Assembly (NCBI GenBank): GCA_003220685.1
Contig: QHTE01000061.1
Location: 62,001-126,000, forward strand
Source of the DNA: Candidatus Rokuibacteriota bacterium
GTDB lineage: Bacteria; Methylomirabilota; Methylomirabilia; Rokubacteriales; CSP1-6
Direction of reading: 5' to 3'
DNA length: 64,000 nt
Shown: positions 1 through 10,409 of the stretch, in pieces
Position numbering within the stretch: the stretch's first letter is position 1
Layout of the letters: each line of letters opens with the position of its first letter
Program-made: the position numbers and the translations under genes
Notes under the pieces: model-generated
The model's database searches: none
What the model saw: the letters and a program-made list of their open reading frames with translations, nothing else
What the model was told of the DNA's origin: nothing

Positions 1-1287
1 ACCCTGATCACGATCGCGCGCTTCGCCGGCCAGGATTACCTCGGCATGCTCGCCGGGCTGGGCGGCCCGGGCTCCACGCGGCTGCCGAAGCTCGCGAGAG
101 TCGTCGTGGTCGACGGCGAGCGCGGCGGCCCGCTGACGCCATTCGACACGCTCGGGGACCTCGGCGCGTCCGTCGGCGACGCCGAGCTCGACGCCGCCCA
201 GCGCGCGGTCAGGCGGGAGGACGTCGCCTACATCCTCTACACGTCCGGAACGACCTCGACGCCGAAAGGCGTCCAACTCGCGCACGGTGGGCTCGTCGAG
301 AACATGTGGAACATCGGCGAGCGCCAGCACCTGACCTCCGCCGATCGCCTGTGGATGGGCATCTCGCTCTTCTGGAGCTTCGGCTGCGCAAACGCCCTGC
401 TGGCGGTGATGACGCACGGAGGAACGATCGTACTCCAGGACGCGCTCGAGGCGGGCGCCGCGCTGGCGCTGATCGAGCGCGAGCGCTGCACCGTCTACTA
501 CGGCACGCCCAACATCGCGCTCGCGCTCACCGAGCATCCGGACCGCGCGCGTCGCGATCTCGCGTCGCTCCGCACCGGCGCCGCGATCGGTCCGCCGGCG
601 GCAATGCAGATGGTGATGGATCTCGGCGCGCGCGAGATCTGCAACGTCTACGGCCTCACCGAGACCTACGGCAACTGCAGCGTCACCGACGCTCACGATC
701 CCGCCGAGATCCGCCGGACGACGGTCGGCCGTCCGCTGCCGGGGATGGAGATACGCATCGTCGACCGCGAGACGCGCCGCCCGCTGCCGACGGGCCAGGT
801 TGGCGAGATTCTCGTTCGCGGCTACCTGACGCCGGGCTACTACAAGGACCCGGAGAAGAACGCCGCGGCCTTCGACGCCGACGGCTTCCTCGTCACCGGC
901 GACCTCGGGGCCGTCGGCGAGGACGGCCGGCTCAGCTTCCGCGGCCGCATCAAGGAGATGGTCAAGACCGGCGGCATCAACGTCGCGCCGCTGGAGGTCG
1001 AGGAAGTCCTGCTCGGCCACCCGGCCGTCGAGCAGGCGTATGTCGTCGGGCTGCCGGACGCGCGGAAAGAAGAGATCCTCGCCGCGGTCGTCGTGCTCCG
1101 CGACGGCCACGACGCCGGGCCCGAGGCGCTGCGCGCGTTCTGCAAGCAGGCGCTCGCGGCGTTCAAGGTGCCCCAGGAGTTCCGGCTGATGCGGCGCGAC
1201 GAGCTGCCGGTGACCGCCACCGGCAAGGTGCAGAAGTTCCGGCTCGCCGAGCTGCTCGGGCGGGCGCGCGGCGCCGCGAGCGCCTGA
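1..1287 (+). CDS. AMP-dependent acyl-CoA synthetase/ligase (5' truncated by window start)
   Basis: Frame is open from base 1. AMP-binding motif YILYTSGTTSTPKGVQL, then GLTETYG, VTGDLG, and C-terminal GKVQKFRLAELL. Confidence 0.93.
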   Translation, partial: TLITIARFAGQDYLGMLAGLGGPGSTRLPKLARVVVVDGERGGPLTPFDTLGDLGASVGDAELDAAQRAVRREDVAYILYTSGTTSTPKGVQLAHGGLVENMWNIGERQHLTSADRLWMGISLFWSFGCANALLAVMTHGGTIVLQDALEAGAALALIERERCTVYYGTPNIALALTEHPDRARRDLASLRTGAAIGPPAAMQMVMDLGAREICNVYGLTETYGNCSVTDAHDPAEIRRTTVGRPLPGMEIRIVDRETRRPLPTGQVGEILVRGYLTPGYYKDPEKNAAAFDADGFLVTGDLGAVGEDGRLSFRGRIKEMVKTGGINVAPLEVEEVLLGHPAVEQAYVVGLPDARKEEILAAVVVLRDGHDAGPEALRAFCKQALAAFKVPQEFRLMRRDELPVTATGKVQKFRLAELLGRARGAASA

Positions 1288-2498
1288 TGCGCCTGCTGCC
1301 GAACGACTGGCGGCGAAACGTCTGGGCCCTGACCCTCACCGTCTTCATCTCGTTCGTCGGCTTTCAGTTCTTCTCGCCGTTCCTGCCGCTCTACATCCGC
1401 GAGCTCGGCGTGACGGATCCGGCGAAGATCGCGCTGTGGTCGGGGCTCCAGGCCGCGGTCACGCCCGCGATGTCCGGTGTCCTGTCGCCGGTCTTCGGGC
1501 GCCTCGCCGATCGCTTCGGCCGCAAGGTGATGCTGATTCGCTCGCTGGTCGGCTTCGTCGTCATCGTCGCCGCGATGGGGCTGGTCACCTCGGTGCAGCA
1601 GCTCTTCCTCGCGCGCGTGATCATGGGGCTCTTCGCCGGCTTCACGCCGATGGTGATGGCGCTGGCCACGGTCTCGGCGCCCAAGGACAAGATGCCGGCG
1701 GCGATCGGCATGGTGCAGTCGGCTCAGCTCCTGAGCGTCGCGGTCGGCCCGGCGATCGGCGGCTACGTCGCCTCGCACTTCGGGATCCGCTACGCGTTCT
1801 TCGCGACGGCTGCTCTCTGCGCGCTGGCGCTCGTCGGGCTCATCGTGCTGTTCCAGGAGTTGTCGCCGCCCGCGGGCACCCTGCGCCACCCGGCGCCGAA
1901 GATGCCGCTCGGCGACGTGTTCAGATACCCTCACTTCGCCGTGGTGATGGCGCTGCTGTTCGTCGCGCAGTTCGTCGACCGCGGGCTGGCGCTCTTGGTC
2001 CCGCTCCAGGTCGCGCATCTTCCCGACATCGAGAAGATCGCGGCCGTCTCGGGCACGATCGTCTCGATCGGCGCGATCGCCGCGACGGCGTCGGCCAACG
2101 TCGCCGCGCGGCTCGCGCGCGAGGTGCCCGCCGCGCGGATCTTGTTGATCGGGCTCTTCGTCGGCGGCCCGCTCTGCGCGGCGATGGCGCTGCCGCGTGG
2201 CTGGCCCATGCTGCTCGTGCTGCGCCTGCTCACCGGGCTCTGCCTGGGCGCCGCGATCACCCTGACCTACTCGCTCGGCGCCACGATCGTGCCCGCGGAG
2301 CACCGCGGCGCGGCGTTCGGCTGGCTGGGCCTCGGCCTTCAGATCGGCACCGCGGCCAGCCCGCTCGCGAGCGGCGCCATCGCCGCGGTCAGCATTCCCG
2401 GCGCGTTCGTGTTCGACGGCGCGCTGGCCTGGGTCGCCGCCGCGCTGCTGCTCTTCGGCGGGCGCGGACTGCGCTCGCGCCCGGCTCACGGCGCCTGA
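1287..2498 (+). CDS. MFS transporter
   Basis: Overlaps the upstream stop (TGATG). Polytopic protein with MFS motif A-like GRLADRFGRKVMLI. Confidence 0.92.
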   Translation: MRLLPNDWRRNVWALTLTVFISFVGFQFFSPFLPLYIRELGVTDPAKIALWSGLQAAVTPAMSGVLSPVFGRLADRFGRKVMLIRSLVGFVVIVAAMGLVTSVQQLFLARVIMGLFAGFTPMVMALATVSAPKDKMPAAIGMVQSAQLLSVAVGPAIGGYVASHFGIRYAFFATAALCALALVGLIVLFQELSPPAGTLRHPAPKMPLGDVFRYPHFAVVMALLFVAQFVDRGLALLVPLQVAHLPDIEKIAAVSGTIVSIGAIAATASANVAARLAREVPAARILLIGLFVGGPLCAAMALPRGWPMLLVLRLLTGLCLGAAITLTYSLGATIVPAEHRGAAFGWLGLGLQIGTAASPLASGAIAAVSIPGAFVFDGALAWVAAALLLFGGRGLRSRPAHGA

Positions 2499-2579
2499 AA
2501 CGGAAGCCGGGTGGGCGAACGGCGTCGCGCGTGCTCCGCGGGCGACCCGATGACCTGGTCGCGCCGGTCGCCGGCCCGA

Positions 2580-3335
2580 TCACTCGTAGCGCGGCGGTCG
2601 CTTCTCGCGGAAGGCGGCGACGCCTTCCCGGAAGTGCGTGCTGGCCCGCACGCGGTCGCCCAGCTCCTGCTCGAGCGCCTCGCGCGAGAGCGCGTGGTCG
2701 GCGATCGTCGCGCTGATCTGGCGCTTCACCGCCTGCACCGCCGACGGGCTGTTGCCGGCGATCGTCTCGGCGGTCTCGAGGGCCCAGGCCATGAGGCCCT
2801 CGGCCGGCACGACGCGATTGACGAGCCCCAGGCGTGCGGCCTCGGCGGCGTCGACGAGCCGGCCGGTCAGCAGGAGGTCCATGGCGTGCACGTAGCCGAT
2901 CTGCTGCGGGAGCTTCACCGTCGCGCCGCCGAACGGATAGATGGACCAGCGCACCTCCGGCAGCCCGAAGCGCGCGTGAGGCGCGGCGGCGCGTACGTCG
3001 GTGGAGAGGAGCAGCTCGACGCCGCCGCCGACGCAGTCGCCGTTGACGGCCGCCACGATCGGCTTCGAGAACACGTGATGCTTCAATAGCGCGTGACTGA
3101 CGACGCGGGCCGTCTCCGGCGCCGCGGAGAGATCGCCGCTCATGTCGGCGCCCGCGCAGAACGCGCGCGCGCCGGCGCCGGTGAGGACAACGCACCGGCA
3201 GCTGCCGCGGTCGAGCTCGTCCCACAGCCGGGCGAGGTCGGCCATCATCTGGCGCGACATCGCGTTGAGCCGGGGCTGGTTGTCGAGAGTGACCACGACG
3301 ACGTGCCGGCCGTGCTCGCGAACGTGGATCTCCAC
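2580..3335 (-). CDS. Enoyl-CoA hydratase/isomerase family protein
   Basis: Crotonase motifs AFCAGADMS and KPIVAAVNGDCVGGGVELLLSTDVR. GTG start next to the upstream stop. Confidence 0.92.
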   Translation of the reverse strand: MEIHVREHGRHVVVVTLDNQPRLNAMSRQMMADLARLWDELDRGSCRCVVLTGAGARAFCAGADMSGDLSAAPETARVVSHALLKHHVFSKPIVAAVNGDCVGGGVELLLSTDVRAAAPHARFGLPEVRWSIYPFGGATVKLPQQIGYVHAMDLLLTGRLVDAAEAARLGLVNRVVPAEGLMAWALETAETIAGNSPSAVQAVKRQISATIADHALSREALEQELGDRVRASTHFREGVAAFREKRPPRYE

Positions 3336-3337
3336 GC

Positions 3338-4324
3338 TCAGTCGCCCCGCAGCCCCGGGACGACGACCACCTTGCCGTAGGCCCGGCGATCGGTCAGGAG
3401 CTTGATCGCCTCGACGCTCTTCTCGAGCGGAAGACGGTGCGAGATGCACGGCCGCAGCTTGCCTTCCTCGTACCAGCGCAACAGCTCGTCGACCGACGCG
3501 CGCAGCTTCTCCGGCGCGTGCCAGCGGAAGTAGCGGAGCGACGTGCCCATGGCGGCCCGGTTCTTCACCAGGAGCCGGTTCGCGGGAATCTGCTGTACGC
3601 CACCGACGAATCCGACGACCAGGATGCGGCCGCCCCAGCCGAGCGCCGAGAGCGCGGCGTCGAAGAGCCCGCCACCGACCGGATCGAAGCACACGTCGGC
3701 GCCCTTGCCGTCCGTCATCGTCAGCACCCGCGCGGTGAGCTTCTCGGTCGAGTAGTTGACGAGATCGTCGGCGCCGCGCTCGCGGGCCACCGCGAGCTTC
3801 TCGGCCGTGCTCGCCGCCGCGATCACGCGCGCCCCCATCGCTTTGCCGATCTCGACGGCCGTGAGGCCGACGCCGCCGGCGGCGCCCAGGACGAGCAGGG
3901 TCTCGCCGGGCTCGAGGCGGCCCTGCCAGCGAAGCGCGACGTGGCTCGAGATGTACGCGACGGGAAATGCACCGGCCTCTTCGAAGCTCATCCGGGCCGG
4001 GATCGCGAACGTCTCGGACTCCGGCGCCACCGCCATCTCGGCGAGGCCGCCGTAGGCGAGGATCGCCATCACCCGATCGCCGGGTCTGAGGCGCGTCACG
4101 CGTGCGCCGCACGCGGCCACGATGCCGGCGGTCTCGAGCCCCGGGCTGAACGGCAGATCCGGCTTCGTCTGGTAGCGGCCGGCCGTCATCAGGGCGTCGG
4201 CGTAGTTGACGGCGGTCGCCTTCACGGCGATCAAGACGTCGTCGGGGCCGGGAGTCGGCGCGGCGACCTCTTCCAGCTTGAGACCGTCGAGCTCTCCCCA
4301 CGCACGACAGATCACGGCACGCAC
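3338..4324 (-). CDS. Zinc-independent MDR-family alcohol dehydrogenase / NADPH:quinone oxidoreductase
   Basis: Motifs PGLETAGIV and LVLGAAGGVGLTAVEIGKAMGARVIAAAS. Confidence 0.92.
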   Translation of the reverse strand: MRAVICRAWGELDGLKLEEVAAPTPGPDDVLIAVKATAVNYADALMTAGRYQTKPDLPFSPGLETAGIVAACGARVTRLRPGDRVMAILAYGGLAEMAVAPESETFAIPARMSFEEAGAFPVAYISSHVALRWQGRLEPGETLLVLGAAGGVGLTAVEIGKAMGARVIAAASTAEKLAVARERGADDLVNYSTEKLTARVLTMTDGKGADVCFDPVGGGLFDAALSALGWGGRILVVGFVGGVQQIPANRLLVKNRAAMGTSLRYFRWHAPEKLRASVDELLRWYEEGKLRPCISHRLPLEKSVEAIKLLTDRRAYGKVVVVPGLRGD

Positions 4325-4337
4325 GATGGGCGATCCT

Positions 4338-5975
4338 CTATGGCAAGGCGTTGAGGTACTGCGGGGGACGGCGCGCTTTCGTCGCCTGCTCGAACGCGTA
4401 CGCGAGCTTGATGAGCGTCGGCTCGCTCCAGGCGCGGCCCATGAACGTGATGCCCACCGGGAGCCCGGACACGGCGCCCGCCGGGACGCTGACGAGCGGA
4501 TAGCCGACCAGCGCGGCGCTCTTGGCGCTGCTGCCGCGCAACTGGTCGCCGTTGACGAGATCGACCGGCCACGCCGGGGTGGTCGTGGGCGCGATCAGCG
4601 CGTCGAGCTGCTGCCCATCCATGACGGCGTCCAGGCCTTCCTTGCCCGCCAGACGGCGGCACTTGTCGAGCGCCTCGAGGTACTCCGCTTCCGTCAGCTC
4701 GCCCTTCGCCTGCGCGCGCTCGAGCAGCTCCTGGCCGAAGTACGGCAGGTTCTCGCGGGCGTTGCGCTTGTTGAACTGGATGACGTCGTCGAGCGTCCGC
4801 ACGTGCGCGCCCGGCGCCACGCTCGACAGATATGCGTTCACGCCGGCCTTGAACTCGTAGAGGAGCACGATCAGCTCGGCGGACGTGAGCGCGACACGAT
4901 CGAAGTTGGGGATCTTGACGGGGTCGACGATCACCGCGCCGCCGTTTCGCAGGGCGTCGATCGCCTGGTTGACGACCGCGTCGGCCTTCGGGCTGTAGCC
5001 GAAATATCCGTCGCGGGGCACGCCGATGCGGGCGCTGCGAAGCCCGTTGAGGTCGAGGTACTTGACGTAATCGCTCTGCCACTTGCCCGCGCTCGCCTGC
5101 GTCGCGGGATCGCGCGAGTCGACGCCGACGAGCGCCCCCAGGACCGCGGCCGCGTCCGCGACGGTCCGCCCGAACGGGCCCACGGTGTCCTGCGTCACCG
5201 AGATCGGGATCACGCCCGCGCGGCTCGTGAGCCCCACCGTCGGCTTGATGCCGACCACGCCGTTGACGCCGGCCGGGCAGATGATCGAGCCGTCGGTCTC
5301 GGTGCCGATCGACACCGTGACGAGGCTCGCCGCGACCGCGATCGCCGAGCCCGAGCTCGACCCGCACGGCGTGCGGTTGAGCACGTAGGGATTGCGCGCC
5401 TGGCCGCTCCGGGCGCTCCAGCCGCTCGAGTTGGGCGTCGACTTGAAGTACGCCCACTCGCTCATCGAGGCCTTGCCAAGGATGACCGCGCCCGCCTGGC
5501 GCAGCCGCCGCGCGATCGTCGAGTCCTCGCGCGGGCGCGCGCCGACGAGGGCCAGGGCGCCGGCGGTCGTCTCCATCTTGTCCGCGGTGGCGATATTGTC
5601 TTTTAACAGGATTGGGATGCCGTGGAGCGGGCCGCGGACACGTCCGGCGCGCCGATCCTCGTCGAGGCCGCGGGCGATCGCGACCGCGTCGGGATTGATC
5701 TCCTGGACCGAGCGCAAGGTGGGACCGCTGCGGTCGATCGCCTGGATCCGCGCGAGGTACAGCTGCACGAGCGTCTCGGCGTCGAGGCGCCCTGCGCTCA
5801 GCGCCGCCTGGAGCTCAGCGACGCCGGCCTCCTCGACGTTGACCCCGGCGCCCGGTATGCGGACCGTCGCGCAGGCCGCGAGCAGCGGGGCGACACTCAT
5901 CCCGGCCGCCGCCATCACGCTGGCTCGCACGAAATCCCGGCGCGTCGAGTCCGTGGTACCGCGAGCCTCATCCAT
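4338..5975 (-). CDS. Amidase (amidase signature family) with Tat/lipoprotein-type N-terminus
   Basis: Signature GSSSGSAIAVAASLVTVSIGTETDGSI. N-terminal TRRDFVRAS...LLAAC. Internal Met preferred as start over the ORF start at 6110. Confidence 0.9.
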   Translation of the reverse strand: MDEARGTTDSTRRDFVRASVMAAAGMSVAPLLAACATVRIPGAGVNVEEAGVAELQAALSAGRLDAETLVQLYLARIQAIDRSGPTLRSVQEINPDAVAIARGLDEDRRAGRVRGPLHGIPILLKDNIATADKMETTAGALALVGARPREDSTIARRLRQAGAVILGKASMSEWAYFKSTPNSSGWSARSGQARNPYVLNRTPCGSSSGSAIAVAASLVTVSIGTETDGSIICPAGVNGVVGIKPTVGLTSRAGVIPISVTQDTVGPFGRTVADAAAVLGALVGVDSRDPATQASAGKWQSDYVKYLDLNGLRSARIGVPRDGYFGYSPKADAVVNQAIDALRNGGAVIVDPVKIPNFDRVALTSAELIVLLYEFKAGVNAYLSSVAPGAHVRTLDDVIQFNKRNARENLPYFGQELLERAQAKGELTEAEYLEALDKCRRLAGKEGLDAVMDGQQLDALIAPTTTPAWPVDLVNGDQLRGSSAKSAALVGYPLVSVPAGAVSGLPVGITFMGRAWSEPTLIKLAYAFEQATKARRPPQYLNALP

Positions 5976-6116
5976 GATCAGTCCCCCAAGATGCGCGACG
6001 TGAGCCGCGAGGTCACGATGATAGCCATTCGTCGTCGCCCAGTCACCCCTCTCGTGTCGATCCAAGCCGGTGTACGGGCGCTGCCGGTGGCCGGCATCAC
6101 GGGACGACAACGTCTG

Positions 6117-7214
6117 TCATCGGCGAACGAGCCGTGTCACCACCAACGTCAGACACGAGGGATCCGCGTGCTCCGCGTCGTAGAACTCTTGCTCCCCGCA
6201 CGGCACGACTCCGGGATCGGACGCGTCGAGAAAACGAACACGGAGCCGGGCCGTCAGATCCCGCAGGAACGCCGCCGTGGTCTCGATGGCGTGGGCCTGC
6301 GCCGGGTCGGAATGCAGCAGCCGCCAGGCCAATGGATGGTAGGGCGCCATGAACGCGACAACCCGGACGCCCTGAGCGGCCATGTCGCGCCAGAGAACCT
6401 CCAGGCGGTGCGCGCGCTGCGTGTCCCAGCGAAAGCCGGCCAGATGGGTGTCGCCACCCTGGACATAGCGTTGCGCGGTGAGGCGGAGATCGGCGATCGT
6501 GGGCCGTCCGGCGGCGCGGATCACGCTTCCATCGGCGCGGATCGCGTTGCGTCCGCCGACCTCAGCCTCCGGCACGAGGTCCCGCCGCAGGGCCTCGGCG
6601 ACGCTTTCACCGAGGCGGCGCCGTCCCGTCAGGGGGCGCTCGAGATCGGCGAGGGAAGTAGTCAGCACCGTGAAGGAGAGCAGCTCCTTCAGGCGATACC
6701 AGTGGTACATGGCGTCGCCGAAGACGGGCGCCACACCGCGCCCTTCGTCATTTCGTTCGAGGAAGCGCGTGACGATGTCACCGAGCGCGAGCCACCGCAC
6801 CTGCTCGTGCGCGGCGTTGAACAGCCAGGCGTCGAGGGAAAAGATCGCGAAGTCGGGAATCTTCCCGCTGGCTCGCAGGAGTGCCCACACTGCGATGTAG
6901 TCCTCGATGCTCGCCGCCGACATGCCCGCGTTGTAGAACGTCCCGGCGCTCGCATCGATGGCCGCGCCCGACAGTTCGCGGATCCGGCTCGAGCCGAACG
7001 CCACGATGCGGGGAGGCGGGATCGCGGCGATGCGGACCTTCTGGAGCCGCCGTTCGTCGACATAGCCCGAGAACACCATGGCGAGGCCCGGGCGGAACTC
7101 GCCCGCGAGCCGCCGCGCGCGCGCTTCGTGACGCGCCAGATCCCACGCGGCGACGCCGTTGATCAGGAGCACGAGTCCCAGCAGCAGGGACACGGTGACG
7201 ACGTAGGGTCGCAC
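6117..7214 (-). CDS. SGNH-like (AlgX/AlgJ-type) glycan O-acetylation accessory protein
   Basis: N-terminal signal anchor, FGSSR motif, directly downstream of an MBOAT gene. Confidence 0.6.
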   Translation of the reverse strand: MRPYVVTVSLLLGLVLLINGVAAWDLARHEARARRLAGEFRPGLAMVFSGYVDERRLQKVRIAAIPPPRIVAFGSSRIRELSGAAIDASAGTFYNAGMSAASIEDYIAVWALLRASGKIPDFAIFSLDAWLFNAAHEQVRWLALGDIVTRFLERNDEGRGVAPVFGDAMYHWYRLKELLSFTVLTTSLADLERPLTGRRRLGESVAEALRRDLVPEAEVGGRNAIRADGSVIRAAGRPTIADLRLTAQRYVQGGDTHLAGFRWDTQRAHRLEVLWRDMAAQGVRVVAFMAPYHPLAWRLLHSDPAQAHAIETTAAFLRDLTARLRVRFLDASDPGVVPCGEQEFYDAEHADPSCLTLVVTRLVRR

Positions 7215-7218
7215 GTCG

Positions 7219-8607
7219 CTAGAACTGGAAGTAGAGGAACCGAGAGCCGTAGTTCATCAGGAGCAGCGCGGCGACCGTCGCGACGGCGAGCCCCGCCTGG
7301 GGAAGGGCGCGAAGGGAGCCCAGCGGGAGCTCCAGACTGTTCGGAGAGACCCGCACGATGGTGAAGCAGACGACGACCAGCGCGAGCAGCATACCGGTCT
7401 GCGACGACCACGTCCGCACGCCGTGAGCCCCCGCGAGCGCGGCGAACCATGCTGCCGCCCGACCGAAATCGCTCGACCGGAAGAAGACCCAGCCGAGCGT
7501 GACGAACAGGAATGTGAGGTTCCGTCGGACGGTCGTGCCGAGGCGGTCCCACCAGGGAAGCTCCCCGTGCACCAGCAGCAGCAGCCCATGCCACGCGCCC
7601 CAGGCCGCAAACGTCCAGCTCGCGCCGTGCCAGAGGCCGCCCAGCACCATCGTCGCCATGATGTTGAAGCGACGTCGAGCGGGCGGACACCGGTTGCCGC
7701 CTAGACTGATGTAGAGATAGTCACGCAGCCAGAAGGACAGGGTCATGTGCCAGCGCCGCCAGAAATCGCGTGGAGAGACGGCCTTGTACGGGCTATTGAA
7801 GTTCTGCGGCAGCTCGATGCCGAACAGCCGGCCGAGCCCGATCGCCATGTCGGAGTACCCGCTGAAGTCGAAGTAGATCTGGAACGCGTACCCCAGCAGC
7901 GCGAGCCACGCATGCACCAGGTCGAGCGGGGCCGTCGGCGCGAGCAAGGGATCGACCAGGTTGCCGAGGCGATCGGCGATCAGCACCTTCTTCGACAGTC
8001 CGACGCAGAAGAGGAAGGTGCCTTCCTGCCAGCGCGCGGCGATCCCCCTCTCGGCTATGCGCGCGAGCTGCGGGATCAGCTGGTGATGGCGCGTCAGCGG
8101 GCCCGCGACGAGATGCGGGAAGAAGCTGACGAAAGCCGCAAAGCGGATGAAGTTCCGCTCGGCGGGCGCAGCGCCCCGCCACACGTCGATGATGTACGAC
8201 AGCGTCTGGAACGTGTAGAAGCTGATTCCCGCGGGAAGGACGACCTCGAACCAGCCGAACGAGCCCCCGGCGAGACCGAGAGCCTCCGCCGCACGTTCCG
8301 CGGTGTGGACGAGGAGCCCGGAGTACTTGAAATAGGCCAGCATCCCGAGGTTCCCCGCGAGCGAGACCGCCAGCAGCCATCCGCGACCACGGCCCGCCGG
8401 CCGCGGCGCGATACCGAGCGCCACCAGGTAGTCGACGGCCGTGGTGACGAGCATCGGCACGATGAACCACCAGTGCCCGGCGAACGCATAGAATACGACA
8501 CTCGTCGCGGTGATCCAGCGGAGCAGCGGCTGACCGCGCAACCGGAGCGCTACGACGAGGACGACGGGCAAGAACAGCAAGAGGAACTCCAGGGACGTGA
8601 ACAGCAC
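7219..8607 (-). CDS. MBOAT family O-acyltransferase (AlgI-like)
   Basis: AlgI-type sequence: FYTFQTLSYIIDVWRG, FFPHLVAGPL, FWRRWHMTLSFWLRDYLYI, LGGLWHGASW. Confidence 0.93.
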   Translation of the reverse strand: MLFTSLEFLLLFLPVVLVVALRLRGQPLLRWITATSVVFYAFAGHWWFIVPMLVTTAVDYLVALGIAPRPAGRGRGWLLAVSLAGNLGMLAYFKYSGLLVHTAERAAEALGLAGGSFGWFEVVLPAGISFYTFQTLSYIIDVWRGAAPAERNFIRFAAFVSFFPHLVAGPLTRHHQLIPQLARIAERGIAARWQEGTFLFCVGLSKKVLIADRLGNLVDPLLAPTAPLDLVHAWLALLGYAFQIYFDFSGYSDMAIGLGRLFGIELPQNFNSPYKAVSPRDFWRRWHMTLSFWLRDYLYISLGGNRCPPARRRFNIMATMVLGGLWHGASWTFAAWGAWHGLLLLVHGELPWWDRLGTTVRRNLTFLFVTLGWVFFRSSDFGRAAAWFAALAGAHGVRTWSSQTGMLLALVVVCFTIVRVSPNSLELPLGSLRALPQAGLAVATVAALLLMNYGSRFLYFQF

Positions 8608-8766
8608 GGGTCATCATAGCACTGGCCATCGGCGATAATTTGTCATCGGTCCGGTATCATCTGCGCCAGCCTGTCCAGTCGCTGACCACCGATTCCAACC
8701 GGCCGGTTTCTGCTAAGTCCCCGAGAAATCGGAAAGGGCGCCCCCGCCCGCGTCCTGGCACCGCCC

Positions 8767-9201
8767 GTGCACCGCACGACGTCGACCACGGTAGATGACG
8801 AGATCGGCCGGGGTGATGACCTCAGGAGATGGAGCGTTCAATTGAAACAATCATTCGCAACTGCCGGTCTTGGCATTCTCTCGCTCATCGCGGCGATCGC
8901 CACATCCGCCGAGGCCCAATCGAAGCCAAAGACGGAATCCGAGGTTGTGTCGATGCCCTCGCCGAGCGCCTTCGAGTCGCTGTCGGCGGGCAACAAGCGG
9001 ATCGCGACCGCGCTTTTCGAAGCGCAAACGACCGCGAACGGGGCGACGCCGATGACGCTCGAGCAGATCGCGCAGGAGCGGCGGAGCGGCCGGAAATGGG
9101 GCGACGTCTTCCAGGCCATGAAGGCACAAGGCCTCATCCAGGCCGAGACGCTTGGTCAGGTCCTCGGCCGCTACGACCGCGCCCGTCACTCGCGTAGCTG
9201 A
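8767..9201 (+). CDS. Hypothetical secreted protein with signal peptide
   Basis: Hydrophobic signal ending ATSAEAQ, then a C-terminal WGDVFQAMKAQGLIQAETLGQVLGRY segment. True start may be an internal TTG near 8841. Confidence 0.6.
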   Translation: MHRTTSTTVDDEIGRGDDLRRWSVQLKQSFATAGLGILSLIAAIATSAEAQSKPKTESEVVSMPSPSAFESLSAGNKRIATALFEAQTTANGATPMTLEQIAQERRSGRKWGDVFQAMKAQGLIQAETLGQVLGRYDRARHSRS

Positions 9202-10409
9202 GGCGGGCTCGCGCGGAGATCACGCTCGACGACGAACGGTAGCGCCATCACGGCGAGCGCCGCCAGCAGCACCTCGGTGTCGCCGAAGTTGTATTCGAAG
9301 AGCCCCGCGACGAGAAATGCCGCGATGGCCGCCATCGAGCCCAGCACCAGCGCGCGGGCATCCTCGTCCGCCGGCGGGACGCGCCGGTACACCCGCCAGG
9401 CGGCTCCGAAAAATCCCACCCAGATCGCGATCCACGCCGCCAGACCGGGAAGCCCGCGCTCGACGACGATCTGAAGCGGCGTGTTGTGCAGATGGCTGGT
9501 CGAGTGCCGTAGGGCCTCCGGCGGCGCCACCGCCGGGTACACATTCTTGACCTGGCCAGGCCCGATCCCGGTGATCGGATGCGCGATCGCGAGACCGAGC
9601 CCAGCGGCGAGCATCGCCAGCCGGTCGCGCGTCGTGTCGTCGGCGAGGTCGCCCATGGTCTTCACCCGCTCGAGCACCCGCGGTTCGACGACGAGAGAGC
9701 CGGCGAGGATCACCAGCAGCGCGGCCAGCACCAGCCAGCGGCGGCGCAGCCCGAGCAGGCACGCCGCGCAGCCGGTGGCGAAGCCGAGCCACGCGCCACG
9801 CACCGACGTGAGCCCGAGGACCACGATCCCGGCCAGACAGGCCGGGATCGCCCAGGCGGCCCGTCGCCCACCCAGTGCGACCCGCGGCAGCGCGGCCACC
9901 AGCACGACGGCGAGGACGCCGGCGAGCGTCATGTAGATCGAGAAGAAGCCGCGGGCGCGGGCGCATTTCCTCATCAGCAACCGGACCGCCGCGCTGCTCG
10001 TCTCGACCGTCCCCTCCGGCGGACAGAAGCCGACCTGGACGATCGACAGGAGCGCCACCACCGCGACGGCAACCAGGAGACCGCTCGCGAAGCGGCCGGC
10101 CGACCGGGTGTCCGGCAGCGCGTTCAGCACGACGTAGAAGGCGCCGAGCGTGAGGAGACCTCGCGAGGCGAGGAGGCTTTGGCGGAGATGCCCGGAGGCA
10201 GCCACGGTGACGAGCGTCCACAGCGCGAAGGCGATCAGGGGCCCGATCAGCGGCCACGTGGCCCGCGGACGGGCGGCTCCCTCCGCCGCGGCGCGCCGGC
10301 CGGCGACGAGCACGACTGCGAGGACGACGAGCGTGGCTTCCGAGAGCGTGATCGACGCGGCCAGGCCGACCGTGAGCGCGCCGAGCAGCCAGTTCCGCGC
10401 CCGGCTCAA
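9186..10409 (-). CDS. O-antigen ligase / polymerase-like (WaaL/Wzy) membrane protein
   Basis: Polytopic protein with HPITGIGPGQVKNVYP and HLHNTPLQIVVERGLPGLAAW. TTG start overlaps the upstream stop. Confidence 0.88.
   Translation of the reverse strand: MSRARNWLLGALTVGLAASITLSEATLVVLAVVLVAGRRAAAEGAARPRATWPLIGPLIAFALWTLVTVAASGHLRQSLLASRGLLTLGAFYVVLNALPDTRSAGRFASGLLVAVAVVALLSIVQVGFCPPEGTVETSSAAVRLLMRKCARARGFFSIYMTLAGVLAVVLVAALPRVALGGRRAAWAIPACLAGIVVLGLTSVRGAWLGFATGCAACLLGLRRRWLVLAALLVILAGSLVVEPRVLERVKTMGDLADDTTRDRLAMLAAGLGLAIAHPITGIGPGQVKNVYPAVAPPEALRHSTSHLHNTPLQIVVERGLPGLAAWIAIWVGFFGAAWRVYRRVPPADEDARALVLGSMAAIAAFLVAGLFEYNFGDTEVLLAALAVMALPFVVERDLRASPPQLRE

Noticed and set aside
840-2489. Minus-strand 549-aa ORF
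   Set aside because: Antisense to the acyl-CoA ligase and MFS genes; composition is Arg/Glu/Asp/Gln shadow of a hydrophobic protein.
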